Assembly: GCA_033857955.1 (NCBI GenBank)
Contig: JAWVCW010000022.1
Location: 1-64,000 of the forward strand
From: Gaiellasilicea sp033857955
GTDB taxonomy: Bacteria > Actinomycetota > Thermoleophilia > Gaiellales > Gaiellaceae
Length of the DNA: 64,000 nt
Direction of reading: 5' to 3'
Shown: positions 43,168 through 52,754 of the stretch, piece after piece
Layout: each line of letters begins with the position of its first letter
Numbering within the stretch: the stretch's first letter is position 1
Program-made: the position numbers and the translations under genes
Notes under the pieces: model-generated
What the model was told of the DNA's origin: nothing
Seen by the model: only the letters and a program-made list of their open reading frames with translations
The model's database searches: none

Positions 43168-44057
43168 GGATCCTCGTCACGGGCGGAACGGGCTTCGTCG
43201 GCCCGAGCGTCGTCCGTGCCCTCGTCGACGCGGGGCACACGGTGAGTGTGCTGGAGCGCGAGCCGGGGCGAAGCGGCGGGCTCCCCGGCCAGGACGCCGT
43301 CCAGGGCGACGTGACCGATCCTGAGAGCCTCAGGCGCGCCGCCGAAGGCCAGGACGTCGTCGTGCACCTCGTCGCGATCCTCACCGGCCGGCCCGCAGAG
43401 TTCGAGCGGGTGATGGAGCAGGGAACGCGTGCGCTCGTCGCCGCGGCGAAGGACGCCGGCGTGCAGCGGTTCGTGCTCATGTCCGCGCTCGGCGTGGACG
43501 AGCGCACGAAGGATCTCGTGCCCTACTACCACGCGAAGTGGGAGATGGAGCAGACCGTGAAGGGCGCCGGGCTCGAGCATGTGATCTTTCGCCCGAGCTT
43601 CGTCTTCGGCCCCGGCGGCGGCGCGCTGCAGCAGTTCTCGCGAATCGCGAAGCTCTCACCCGTCACGCCGATCGTCGGGCCCGGCACGCAACGGATTCAG
43701 CCCATCTGGATCGAGGACGTTGCCGCGTACTTCGCCGCCGGCGTCGACAAGCCGGCGGCGGCGAACCGGACCTTCGAGCTCGGCGGACCGGACATCGTCA
43801 CCTGGAACGAGTTCTGGCGGCTCCTCAAGAACGCGCTCGGCGCCCGCCGCCCGTCGATCCACCTGCCGTTCGGCCTGATGCGCGCCCAGGCTGCCGTGCT
43901 CGAGAGGCTGCCCAAGCCGCCGGTCACGCGCGACCAGCTGACGATGCTCGCCGCCGGCGACAACGTCGTCTCGAACCCGGACGCCGTCGACACGTTCGGC
44001 CTCCCGCTCGTGCCGCTGGACGAGCAGCTGCGCCGCGCCGTCGGCAAGAGCACTTGA
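43164..44057 (+). CDS. NDUFA9-like NAD(P)-binding protein
   Basis: 297 residues, extended short-chain dehydrogenase fold. The N-terminal dinucleotide motif TGGTGFVGPSVVRALVDAGH, the GDVTDPESL segment and the YxxxK-like YYHAKWEME site are present; IFRPSFVFGPGGGALQQF is typical of the complex I NDUFA9/YwnB-like group. These are atypical dehydrogenases, often with structural or quinone-related roles. ATG overlaps dcd by 4 nt, without an obvious functional link. Confidence 0.85.
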   Translation: MRILVTGGTGFVGPSVVRALVDAGHTVSVLEREPGRSGGLPGQDAVQGDVTDPESLRRAAEGQDVVVHLVAILTGRPAEFERVMEQGTRALVAAAKDAGVQRFVLMSALGVDERTKDLVPYYHAKWEMEQTVKGAGLEHVIFRPSFVFGPGGGALQQFSRIAKLSPVTPIVGPGTQRIQPIWIEDVAAYFAAGVDKPAAANRTFELGGPDIVTWNEFWRLLKNALGARRPSIHLPFGLMRAQAAVLERLPKPPVTRDQLTMLAAGDNVVSNPDAVDTFGLPLVPLDEQLRRAVGKST

Positions 44058-44129
44058 GCACGACGACGTTCCGGCATGAGCTCGGGAGCGAAGCGACCCT
44101 TCAGGGGTCTTGCGCGATGCGCCAATGAC

Positions 44130-44153
44130 GAGGGGCCGCTCTCGCGGCCCCTC
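44130..44153. terminator. Perfect hairpin, probable terminator
   Basis: GAGGGGCCGC pairs with GCGGCCCCTC (10 bp) around loop TCTC. It lies 73 nt after the NDUFA9-like gene on the plus strand and just beyond the structured element on the minus strand. T-poor flanks on both sides. Confidence 0.65.
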
Positions 44154-44160
44154 GGTCCTC

Positions 44161-44286
44161 GGTACTAGCCTGTATTGGTAGGGACGCTTCCGGCTGATCT
44201 CTCAGCGGCGCGAAGCGCGAGTCCCCAACGCGGGCTAGGCGGTTCCCCTTGCAGGTCCAAGGGACACGCCCCTACCGACTAGCACC
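44161..44286. ncRNA. Candidate structured RNA of unknown class
   Basis: GGTACTAG (44161-44168) pairs with CTAGCACC (44279-44286) and GGTAGGG (44177-44183) with CCCTACC (44270-44276), closing a domain across more than 100 nt. Inside are hairpins at 44193-44206 (GCTGA-TCTC-TCAGC; GAGA tetraloop if read on the minus strand), 44209-44219 (CGCG-AAG-CGCG), and 44244-44264 (TCCCCTTG/CAAGGGA, six-base loop). The strand is not known; the minus strand is favoured by the GNRA-type loop and the position after the Rieske gene. No match to tmRNA, RNase P, SRP or 6S RNA hallmarks was seen. Confidence 0.4.
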
Positions 44287-44313
44287 TCCACTGCCCGTAC
44301 TGGAAATCTCCAC
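44272..44313 (-). CDS. Possible 13-codon leader-type frame
   Basis: GTG at 44313 lies about 8-10 nt after AAGGAGGTGG, one of the strongest ribosome-site-like sequences in the window, and reads 13 codons (VEISSTGSGGASR) before TAG. The frame ends inside the left-closing stem of the structured element, as leader peptides often do. No conserved peptide family is recognised and it may be coincidence. Confidence 0.2.
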   Translation of the reverse strand: MEISSTGSGGASR

Positions 44314-44374
44314 TGCCGGACCACCTCCTTTCCGCGGATAGCCCCACAATACCAATCCGAACGGAGGACGGATT

Positions 44375-44692
44375 TCAACCCTCTAGCTCGACGCGTACCC
44401 AGCCGTCCTCGACCCGAACGGGGAAGGTGTCGACCGGCTGGAACGCTGGGAGGGTGAGTGCAGCGCCCGTCGTGATGTCGAAGCGTGCGCCGTGGCGCGG
44501 GCAGATCGCGATGCACTCGTCGACCTCCCACTCGCCCTCGCAGAGCGGGCCGTCGTCGTGCGAGCAGCGGTCCTCGATCGCGTAGAGACTGCCGTTGCAG
44601 TTGTAGACGCCGATCGCGATCGGGCCCGACCAGACGATCTTCACGTGCCCGGGCGGGAGCTCTGCCTCGGGGCAGACGTCGACGGTGGGCAC
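44375..44692 (-). CDS. Rieske-type [2Fe-2S] ferredoxin
   Basis: 105 residues from GTG. The Rieske ligands are CSH in EDRCSHDDGPLCEG and CPRH in IAICPRHGARFD, the spacing of small ferredoxins of non-haem iron oxygenases. Such a gene often ends a suf operon in actinobacteria and may carry electrons for cluster assembly or serve another oxygenase. GTG overlaps the sufU stop by one base. Confidence 0.93.
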   Translation of the reverse strand: MPTVDVCPEAELPPGHVKIVWSGPIAIGVYNCNGSLYAIEDRCSHDDGPLCEGEWEVDECIAICPRHGARFDITTGAALTLPAFQPVDTFPVRVEDGWVRVELEG

Positions 44693-45120
44693 TAGGCGAT
44701 CGTCAGGTCGTCGCCCTGCGTCCACTCGTCGGGGAGCGGCGTCCCCTTCGACTTGTGCAGCGCGACCTTGAGCACGCCGAGGCCGAGGATCGCGCACTTG
44801 AGCCGCACCGGCGTCAGCGGGATCCCGATCTCCTCGAGCAACTCTTCCTTCGGCATCCGCGCCACCTCATCGGCGCTCTTGCCGACGACGATCTCAGTCA
44901 GCATCGAGGTCGCCGCCTGCGAGATCGCGCACCCCCGACCCTCGAAGCCGACGTCCGCGATCGTTTCGCCGTCGAAGCGGAGCGACACCGTGATCTCGTC
45001 GCCGCAGAGCGGGTTCTGCCCCTCGGCCTGCGCGTCGGGCGCGTCGAGCAGCCCGTGCCCGCGCGGGTTCTTGTAGTGATCGAGGATGACCTCCCTGTAC
45101 AGCTGATCGAACTCTGACAT
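44692..45120 (-). CDS. sufU: SufU iron-sulphur cluster assembly protein
   Basis: 142 residues. Three cysteines at NPLCGDE, GRGCAIS and RLKCAIL plus the Asp in CGDE form the zinc site of SufU, which takes persulfide from SufS. The EGRGCAISQAATSML segment and the insert before RLKC separate it from IscU. The start codon shares one base with the sufS stop; the Rieske gene follows. Confidence 0.95.
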   Translation of the reverse strand: MSEFDQLYREVILDHYKNPRGHGLLDAPDAQAEGQNPLCGDEITVSLRFDGETIADVGFEGRGCAISQAATSMLTEIVVGKSADEVARMPKEELLEEIGIPLTPVRLKCAILGLGVLKVALHKSKGTPLPDEWTQGDDLTIA

Positions 45121-46364
45121 CAGCCCAGATTCTTCTTGACCTTGTGCAGGCCGTCGATCAGGCGGTCGATCTCCTCGGGGATCGTGTAGAGGTAGAAGCT
45201 CGCACGGGTCGTCGCCGAGACGCCGAGGCGCGACATCAGCGGCTGCGTGCAGTGGTGCCCGGCGCGCACCGCGACGCCCTCCCAGTCGAGAATCTGAGCC
45301 ACGTCGTGCGGGTGGATGCCCTCGACCTCGAAGGAGACGATGCCGGCGCGCCTGTCGGCGGGCGGGCCGAAGACGCGGATCCAGTCGAGCTCGGCAAGGC
45401 GCTCGAGCGCGTACACGGTCAGCTCGTGCTCGTGCGACTCGATCGCGGGGAGGCCGATCTCGCTCAGGTAGTCGATCGCGGCGCCGAAACCGTACGCCTC
45501 CGCGATCGCGGGCGTGCCGGCCTCGAACTTGTACGGCAGCTCGTTCCAACTCGTCCGGTCGAGCGCGACCGAGCGGATCATCTCGCCGCCCAGATTGAAC
45601 GGCTGCATCTTCTCCAGCAACTCCGGCTTGCCCCACAGCGCGCCCACGCCGCTCGGGCCGCAGAGCTTGTGGGACGAGATCGCGATGAAGTCGCAGCCGA
45701 GTGCCCGCACGTCGATCGGGCGGTGCGGCGCGGCCTGGGCAGCATCGACGACCATGATCGCGCCCTGCTCGTGCGCCCAGGCAGCGAGCTTCTCGACCGG
45801 GTTGATCGTGCCCAGCGCGTTGGAGACGAGGTTGTTGGCGACGACCTTCACGTTCCCTGAAGCCGCAATTCCGTCGAGCGCGTCCAGCTGCAGCTCGCCC
45901 GCATCGTCGATCGGGATGTGCTTGAAGCTCGCACCGGTCCGGTTGGCGACGAACTGCCACGGGACGAAGTTCGAGTGGTGCTCGAGCTCGGTGATCACGA
46001 CCACGTCGCCGGGGCCGAGGTTGTCCATTCCCCAGGCGTAGGCGACGAGGTTGATCGCCTCGGTGGCGCTGCGCGTGAAGACGACCTCGCGCGCCGCAGG
46101 CGCATTCAGGAAGCCGCGCACCTTCTCCCGCGCGCCCTCGTAGCCCTCGGTCGCCCGCTCGGCGAGCCGGTAGACGCCGCGGTGCACGTTCGCGTAGCTG
46201 TGCTCGTAGAAGTCGCGCAGCGCGTCGAGCACCTGGCGCGGCTTCTGGGTGGACGCGGCCGAGTCGAGGTAGGCGACCGGCTTGCCGTTGACGAGATCCT
46301 CGAGGTACGCGAAGTCGGCGCGGATGCGCTGCACGTCGAGCTTTGCCGGGGCCGTTACCGCCAT
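45120..46364 (-). CDS. sufS: Cysteine desulfurase SufS
   Basis: 414 residues, group II desulfurase. Motifs: VAYLDSAASTQKPRQV, TRSATEAINLVAYAWG, ELEHHSNFVPWQ, VDAAQAAPHRPIDVR, the PLP lysine in ISSHKLCGPSGVGALWG, and the short catalytic loop RAGHHCTQPLM. It makes a persulfide from cysteine and hands it to SufU. The ATG of MAVTAP is used; AAGGAG upstream is rather far. It is 26 nt downstream of the LON-like gene, so it may belong to the same transcript. Confidence 0.96.
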   Translation of the reverse strand: MAVTAPAKLDVQRIRADFAYLEDLVNGKPVAYLDSAASTQKPRQVLDALRDFYEHSYANVHRGVYRLAERATEGYEGAREKVRGFLNAPAAREVVFTRSATEAINLVAYAWGMDNLGPGDVVVITELEHHSNFVPWQFVANRTGASFKHIPIDDAGELQLDALDGIAASGNVKVVANNLVSNALGTINPVEKLAAWAHEQGAIMVVDAAQAAPHRPIDVRALGCDFIAISSHKLCGPSGVGALWGKPELLEKMQPFNLGGEMIRSVALDRTSWNELPYKFEAGTPAIAEAYGFGAAIDYLSEIGLPAIESHEHELTVYALERLAELDWIRVFGPPADRRAGIVSFEVEGIHPHDVAQILDWEGVAVRAGHHCTQPLMSRLGVSATTRASFYLYTIPEEIDRLIDGLHKVKKNLG

Positions 46365-46390
46365 GGGGTCATGGTACTGGCGCTCCTTGC

Positions 46391-47005
46391 CTAGCCGCGG
46401 GGGTCGACCTTGCCGTTTCCTTGCGCTCGGTTGGCGATGTCGCGCTCGCGCTCGACGGCCACCGCAGCTCCGGCGAGGATCTCCGCCAGCAGGTGCATGC
46501 GCTGCCGCTCCGACGTGAGCTGGAGCAGCTTCTGCTTCAGCTCGGGCGCGAACTCGAAGCGGCCCGCGAGCTCGAACGAGAGCTGCTCGGCGGCGAGACT
46601 CGGCTCCTCGACCTCTGCGCCCGTCAGCTCGACGAGCCGGTGAAAGAGCTCGATGGCATGCGCGGACTCCTTCGGGTCCGCCGCGTCGTCCTCGTCCTCG
46701 ACGGGCTCGACCAGCGCTGTCTGGAACGATCGCCCGTCGGTCAGCTCCAGTAGGCGGAACCGCTCTCCGCCCTCGGCGACGATGTTCAGACGCCCGTCGT
46801 CGAAGCGGTCGAGCACCTCGGTGACGGCTGCTCGCGTACCGATGTCGCGAAGTCCCTCGCCGTCGGCATAGATCAGCCCGAACTCCTGCTCCAGGTCGAG
46901 ACACTCGCCGATCAGCTCCTGGTAGCGGTCCTCGAAGATGTGCAGCGGGATCTGCTCCGTCGGCAGCAGCACGATCCCGAGCGGAAAGAGGCCGAGCTCG
47001 CTCAT
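46391..47005 (-). CDS. LON-substrate-binding-domain protein
   Basis: 204 residues. LFPLGIVLLPTEQIPLHIFEDRYQELI is the start of the Lon N-terminal substrate-binding domain, followed by GTRAAVTEVLDRFDDGRLNIVAEG and ERFRLLEL. It has no ATPase or protease part. Stand-alone proteins of this type are common in actinobacteria and may bind misfolded or regulatory proteins; no function is proven. Located 10 nt after the MaoC gene and before sufS. Confidence 0.85.
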   Translation of the reverse strand: MSELGLFPLGIVLLPTEQIPLHIFEDRYQELIGECLDLEQEFGLIYADGEGLRDIGTRAAVTEVLDRFDDGRLNIVAEGGERFRLLELTDGRSFQTALVEPVEDEDDAADPKESAHAIELFHRLVELTGAEVEEPSLAAEQLSFELAGRFEFAPELKQKLLQLTSERQRMHLLAEILAGAAVAVERERDIANRAQGNGKVDPRG

Positions 47006-47015
47006 AAAACGAAGC

Positions 47016-47468
47016 CTACTGAGGGCTCCGCCGCCCGAAGTGGCCGCGCGAGACCATCGACATCACGACCACGCCGTCCTGATTCAGCATCTCGCCGCGG
47101 ATGCGGACGGTGCCGCGGTCCGGCCGCCGCTCGGAAGGCGTGACCTCGAGCACCGTCAGGCGCCCGCTGAGCGTGTTTCCGGGACGCACGGGCGAGAGCC
47201 AGCGAAGCTCCTCGACCCCTGTCGATCCCTGACCGGATGCAGCCCCAAGGAACGAGTCGACGTAGAGCCGCATCCACATCGCGCCGGTGTGCCAGCCGCT
47301 CGCGATCAGGCCGCCGAAGACGGAGTCCTTGGCCGCCTCGGGGTCGACGTGGAACGGTTGCGGGTCCCACTCGCGCGCAAAGGCGACGATGTCGTCCTCG
47401 CTCACGGTGCGGCTGCCGAGCTCGAACACCTGGCCGGCCGCAAAGTCCTCGAAGGTCCGAGCCGTCAC
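47016..47468 (-). CDS. MaoC-like hydratase/dehydratase
   Basis: 150 residues, hot-dog fold. The hydratase-2 motif is DPQPFHVDPEAAKDSVFGGLIASGWHT: the Asp and His near DPQPFH form the catalytic pair. WLSPVRPGNTLSGRLTVLEV is the second conserved stretch. It likely hydrates enoyl-CoA or a related thioester; substrate unknown. Divergent from ettA with a 31-nt gap. Confidence 0.9.
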   Translation of the reverse strand: MTARTFEDFAAGQVFELGSRTVSEDDIVAFAREWDPQPFHVDPEAAKDSVFGGLIASGWHTGAMWMRLYVDSFLGAASGQGSTGVEELRWLSPVRPGNTLSGRLTVLEVTPSERRPDRGTVRIRGEMLNQDGVVVMSMVSRGHFGRRSPQ

Positions 47469-47499
47469 CCCGGCAGCCTATGGCTATGGTGCCTGGACG

Positions 47500-49169
<1,670 letters not shown>

Positions 49170-49170
<1 letters not shown>

Positions 49171-50582
49171 TGGAAGCGAAGCGGCAGCACCACAACTTCA
49201 CGCTCGCGATCCTGACGCTCGCTGGCACCGCGTTCGCGCTGCAGCAGACGATGGTCTTTCCGGCGCTCTCGACCTTCCAGCAAGAGTTCGGCGCCAGCAC
49301 GGCATGGACGACGTGGGTGCTGACCGGGTTCCTGGTCTCGGCTGCTGTGGCAACCCCGATCCTCGGCAAGCTGGGCGACCAGTTCGGCAAGGAGCGGATG
49401 CTGCTCGTCAGTCTGGGGCTCTTCCTCGCCGGTTGCCTCGCGGCTTCCTTCGCCTGGGACATCTGGTCGCTGATCGGATTTCGCGTGGTTTCGGGCGCGG
49501 GCGGTGCGCTCTTCCCCCTCAGCTTCGCGATCATCCGCGACGAGTTCCCGCCCGAGAAAGTCAAGGTCGGGATCGGCCTGCTGTCGGCCGTGTTCGGCGT
49601 CGGCGGCGGGTTCGGAATCGTGCTCTCCGGCGTGATCGTCGACCACTTCTCGTGGCGCCTGCTCTTCCTGCTCGGCTCGATCCCCGTCGCCCTCTCGATC
49701 GCGCTCGTGCACCGGTACGTGCCCGAGTCGCCGATCCGCTCTCCCTCTCGCGTCGACATCCCCGGCGCCCTCCTGCTCTCCGGCGGCTTGCTCTCGCTGA
49801 TGGTGGCGTTGACCGAGGGCGAATCCTGGGGTTGGACCTCGCCGCGCCTGCTCGGACTGGTCGTCGTCGCGGCGGCGTTCTTTCTCCTCTGGGGCATGGT
49901 CGAGCTGCGCTCGAGCTCGCCGATGGTCGACATGAGGATGCTCGCGCACCGCCCGGTGCTGCTGACGAACATCGCGACGATGATCTCGGGCTTCGCGCTC
50001 TTCAGCTGCTTCGTGCTCCTACCGACCTTCGTGGAGACGTCGTCCGAGCACGGCTACGGGTTCGGCGCGAGCGCGACGAAGGCCGGCCTGTACCTGCTCC
50101 CCAGCTCGATCGCCATGCTCTTTGCGGGACCCCTGGCGGGGACGATCGGGCGCCACCTCGGCTCGAAGTGGCCGCTCGCAGGCGGGATGCTGACCGTGAG
50201 CGTCGCGGCACTCCTCTTCGCGACCGCGCACGGCGACCCGTTGCCCGTGCTCATCGCCAGTGCCCTGCTCGGCATCGGCGTGGGAGCGGCGTTCGCTGCG
50301 ATGGCCGCCCTGATCGCCGACAACGTCGATGCGCGCGAGATGGGCGTCGCGAGCGGGATGAACACCGTCGTCCGCATGGTCGGATCGGTGATCGGCGGCC
50401 AGGTCGCGGCCGCCCTCCTGACGGCGCAGACGATCGGCGGCAGTTCGATCCCCGCCGAGTCGGCGTTCACGATCACGTTCGCGCTCAGCGCCGTCGCTGC
50501 ACTCGCAGCCGCCGGAATCGCGCTCTCGATCGGCTCACAGCCGCTCCGACAGCGTCTGGCCACGGCCGAAGCCCGACGCTAG
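49170..50582 (+). CDS. MFS multidrug exporter, DHA2-like
   Basis: 470 residues, about 14 membrane segments. The opening segment with QQTMVFPALSTFQQEFG and the motif-A-like GKLGDQFGKERMLL followed by motif C-like AVFGVGGGFGIVLSGVIVDHFSWRLLFLLGSIPVAL point to the proton-driven DHA2 drug-export family. Substrate unknown. GTG overlaps the ettA stop by one base, so the two may be co-expressed; no regulator is adjacent. Confidence 0.9.
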
Positions 50583-50730
50583 CAGGCCTCCTCCGGACGA
50601 CGCGAGGTCATCCTCGCGACGGACGCAGGATCAACTCCACGGACAGCGGATTTCCACCCTCGGGCCGATGGGCCGGCAGCTCGCGCAGCGCACGATCCCA
50701 GCTACGCCCGAGGTGATCCCGGACAGGTAC

Positions 50731-50758
50731 CGAGGTGCCCCTTCGCCGGGGCGCCTCG
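50731..50758. terminator. Hairpin between the MFS gene and yceH
   Basis: CGAGGTGCCCC (50731-50741) pairs with GGGGCGCCTCG (50748-50758), 11 bp with one G-T pair, loop TTCGCC (UUCG-like). It ends 13 nt before the yceH ATG, so it may end the upstream transcript or lie in the yceH leader. No T run. The rest of the 189-nt gap shows no gene. Confidence 0.5.
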
Positions 50759-50771
50759 GTAGCGTTCGGGC

Positions 50772-51377
50772 ATGGACGCAGATCCCGTCGAGATCCGGGT
50801 GCTCGGCAGCCTGATCGAGAAGCAGCGAACGACGCCCGACCAGTACCCGCTCTCCCTGAACGGGCTTCGGCTGGCGTGCAACCAGGCGACGAATCGGGAG
50901 CCGGTCGTCGACTACGACGAGGCGACGATTCGGGCGGCGATCGACAAACTCTCACGCCGCGGCTGGGTGCGGCTCGCAAGCGGCCCCGGCAGCCGCGTCG
51001 CCAAGTACCGGCATCTGCTCGATGGCGCGCTCGGACGCGTGCCGTCGCAGATCGCCCTCCTGGCGGTGCTCATGCTGCGCGGACCGCAGACACCGGGCGA
51101 GCTGAAGCAGCGAGTCGAGCGGCTCTACCCGTACCCCTCGCTCGAGGACGTCCAGAAGGCGCTCGACGCCCTGGCCGAGCAGGAGCTCGTCGAGCGCCTG
51201 CCGCGCAGGCCCGGGCAGAGCCAGGACCGCTACGTCCAGCTGCTCGGAGGCCAGGACGATGCGGGGGAGGCGGTTGCGCCCGCCCCGGCCGAGCCCGCGC
51301 CGCCGGGACTCGACGAGCGCGTGGCACGCCTCGAGCAGCAGGTGGCCGAGCTGCAACGCAGGCTCGAGGAGCGTTGA
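50772..51377 (+). CDS. yceH: DUF480/YceH-family protein
   Basis: 201 residues. Two winged-helix-like halves: IRVLGSLIEKQRTTPDQYPLSLNGLRLACNQATNREPV (the hallmark of the family) and IALLAVLMLRGPQTPGELKQR. The last 30 residues are a helical tail with LDERVARLEQQVAELQRRLEE, a coiled coil for dimers. The family may bind nucleic acid but no role is established. TTGA overlap with the next gene. Confidence 0.9.
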   Translation: MDADPVEIRVLGSLIEKQRTTPDQYPLSLNGLRLACNQATNREPVVDYDEATIRAAIDKLSRRGWVRLASGPGSRVAKYRHLLDGALGRVPSQIALLAVLMLRGPQTPGELKQRVERLYPYPSLEDVQKALDALAEQELVERLPRRPGQSQDRYVQLLGGQDDAGEAVAPAPAEPAPPGLDERVARLEQQVAELQRRLEER

Positions 51378-51697
51378 AGCCGCTCAACCTCGGGCTGCGC
51401 TTCGTGCTCGAGCTCTGCCTGCTCGTCGCACTCGGGATCTGGGGGTTCTCGCAGCACGTCGTGCTCGGCATCGCGGCTCCGCTCGCCGGTGCCGTCGTCT
51501 GGGGCCTCTGGATCGCACCCAAGGCAAAGCGGCGGCTACCCGATCCCGCGCGTCTCGCGGTCGAGCTGCTCCTGTTCGGCGCCGCCGGGGCGGCGCTCGC
51601 AGCGGCAGGCCACCCGCTGCCTGCGGTGATCTTCCTGGCCGCTGTCGCTCTGAGCGAGGTGCTGATGCTCGCCTGGCGACAGCGCGAAAGCGCCTAG
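51374..51697 (+). CDS. DUF2568/YrdB-like small membrane protein
   Basis: 107 residues, four membrane segments (LRFVLELCLLVALGIWGF, then APLAGAVVWGLWIAPKAKRRLPDPARLAVELLLFG in two parts, and AVIFLAAVALSEVLML). GLWIAPKAKRRLPDPARLAVELLLF is the DUF2568 signature. Function unknown. TTG start overlapping the yceH stop. Confidence 0.8.
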   Translation: MKPLNLGLRFVLELCLLVALGIWGFSQHVVLGIAAPLAGAVVWGLWIAPKAKRRLPDPARLAVELLLFGAAGAALAAAGHPLPAVIFLAAVALSEVLMLAWRQRESA

Positions 51698-51713
51698 CGC
51701 TACCTTGCCCCGC

Positions 51714-52718
51714 GTGAACCCACTCGACGAGCTCCGCGGCACGATCAGGAACCTCGGCGACCAGCTGCGGCGGACGGCCGGACCCGAGGTCGAGGAGTTC
51801 CTCTCCGACCGGTTCGGCACGCGCCCCGAGCCGCGCCCGCTCGCCGAGCTCCAGGCCGAGCTCGACGGGCTTGTCGGCCTCGAGACGGTCAAGGAGCAGG
51901 TCCACGCGCTCATCGCCTTCCTGCAAGTGCAGGCCCGCCGCAAGGAGCACGATCTCCCCGAAGTCGCGACGAGCCAGCACCTCGTCTTCCTCGGGAACCC
52001 CGGCACCGGGAAGACGACGGTCGCCCGCCTCCTTGCCGAGATGTACGGGGCGATGGGGCTCCTCGAGAAGGGACATCTCGTCGAGGTCGACCGCGCCTCG
52101 CTCGTGGGTCAGTACGTCGGCCAGACCGCGATCAAGACCGACCGGGCGATCCGCCGCGCGCTCGACGGCGTCCTCTTCATCGACGAGGCCTACGCCCTCA
52201 CACCCGGCGGCGGCGACGGCCGGCTCGACTTCGGGTCGGAAGCCGTCGAGACGATCCTCAAGCGGATGGAGGACCTCCGCCACCGGCTTGTCGTGATCGT
52301 CGCCGGCTACCCGCGGCTGATGCGCGCGTTCCTCGACTCGAATCCGGGGCTTCGCTCGCGTTTCGCGCGGGAGATCTCGTTCCCTGACTATTCGACCCTC
52401 GACCTACTCGAGATCACCCGCCGGCTCGCCGCAGAGCACGAGTACGAGCTCGGGGCCGGAGCGGACGCTGCCCTGGAGCGGATCTTCGCCGGCGCGGCGC
52501 GCGGCGAGGGCTTCGGAAACGCACGCTACGCCCGCACGATCTTCGAGCAGGCGCTGAACAGGCAGGCGCTCCGGCTCGCAAGGCTCGAGGGCCGGGCGCT
52601 GGAGGAGCTCGGACGCGATGAGGTCACGACGCTCGAGTCGGACGACCTCGTCGAGGCAGAACGCGTGCTCGGGGAAGACGCGGGAACGAGGCCGAAGCGC
52701 CGCCGCTGGCTCGGCTAG
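51714..52718 (+). CDS. AAA+ ATPase, CbxX/SpoVK-like
   Basis: 334 residues from GTG 51714 (TTG 51705 is also in frame). LVGLETVKEQVHALIAFLQVQARR precedes Walker A FLGNPGTGKTTVARLL, with Walker B GVLFIDEAYALTP, sensor 1 VIVAGY and the arginine finger in NPGLRSRFAREI. This is the CbxX/CfxQ (SpoVK) family, single-cassette remodelling ATPases that reactivate Rubisco in autotrophs and appear in secretion and spore contexts elsewhere. No Rubisco or ESX genes are in the window, so the client is unknown. Confidence 0.9.
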   Translation: MNPLDELRGTIRNLGDQLRRTAGPEVEEFLSDRFGTRPEPRPLAELQAELDGLVGLETVKEQVHALIAFLQVQARRKEHDLPEVATSQHLVFLGNPGTGKTTVARLLAEMYGAMGLLEKGHLVEVDRASLVGQYVGQTAIKTDRAIRRALDGVLFIDEAYALTPGGGDGRLDFGSEAVETILKRMEDLRHRLVVIVAGYPRLMRAFLDSNPGLRSRFAREISFPDYSTLDLLEITRRLAAEHEYELGAGADAALERIFAGAARGEGFGNARYARTIFEQALNRQALRLARLEGRALEELGRDEVTTLESDDLVEAERVLGEDAGTRPKRRRWLG

Positions 52719-52754
52719 TCAAACCCTCCTCCATTCCCGGCGTACGATTGGCAC

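Larger units (their letters stand above)
44058..44374. other. Gene-free interval with structured element, between converging genes
   Basis: A 317-nt stretch between the NDUFA9-like gene and the Rieske gene. It is not empty: it holds the perfect hairpin at 44130-44153, a large branched fold at 44161-44286, and on the minus strand a very strong ribosome-site-like AAGGAGGTGG (44321-44330) leading to a 13-codon frame. On the plus strand the same place reads like the 3' end of 16S rRNA (CCACCTCCTTTC). None of these resembles a tRNA or an RNA class that I recognise. Confidence 0.5.

Noticed and set aside
44161..44340. tmRNA, RNase P, SRP or 6S RNA
   Set aside because: None of the hallmark sequences is present: no tRNA-like end or tag frame, no GAGGAAAGTCC, no GGAAGNAGC loop, and no long rod with a central bubble.
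44300..44340. Fragment of a 16S rRNA gene
   Set aside because: Only about 15 bases resemble the 3' tail of 16S; the bases before them do not match the preceding helix of rRNA.
51705..51713. TTG 51705 as start of the CbxX-like ATPase
   Set aside because: GTG 51714 gives the usual N-terminus and avoids three extra residues; the difference is minor and not decidable from sequence.
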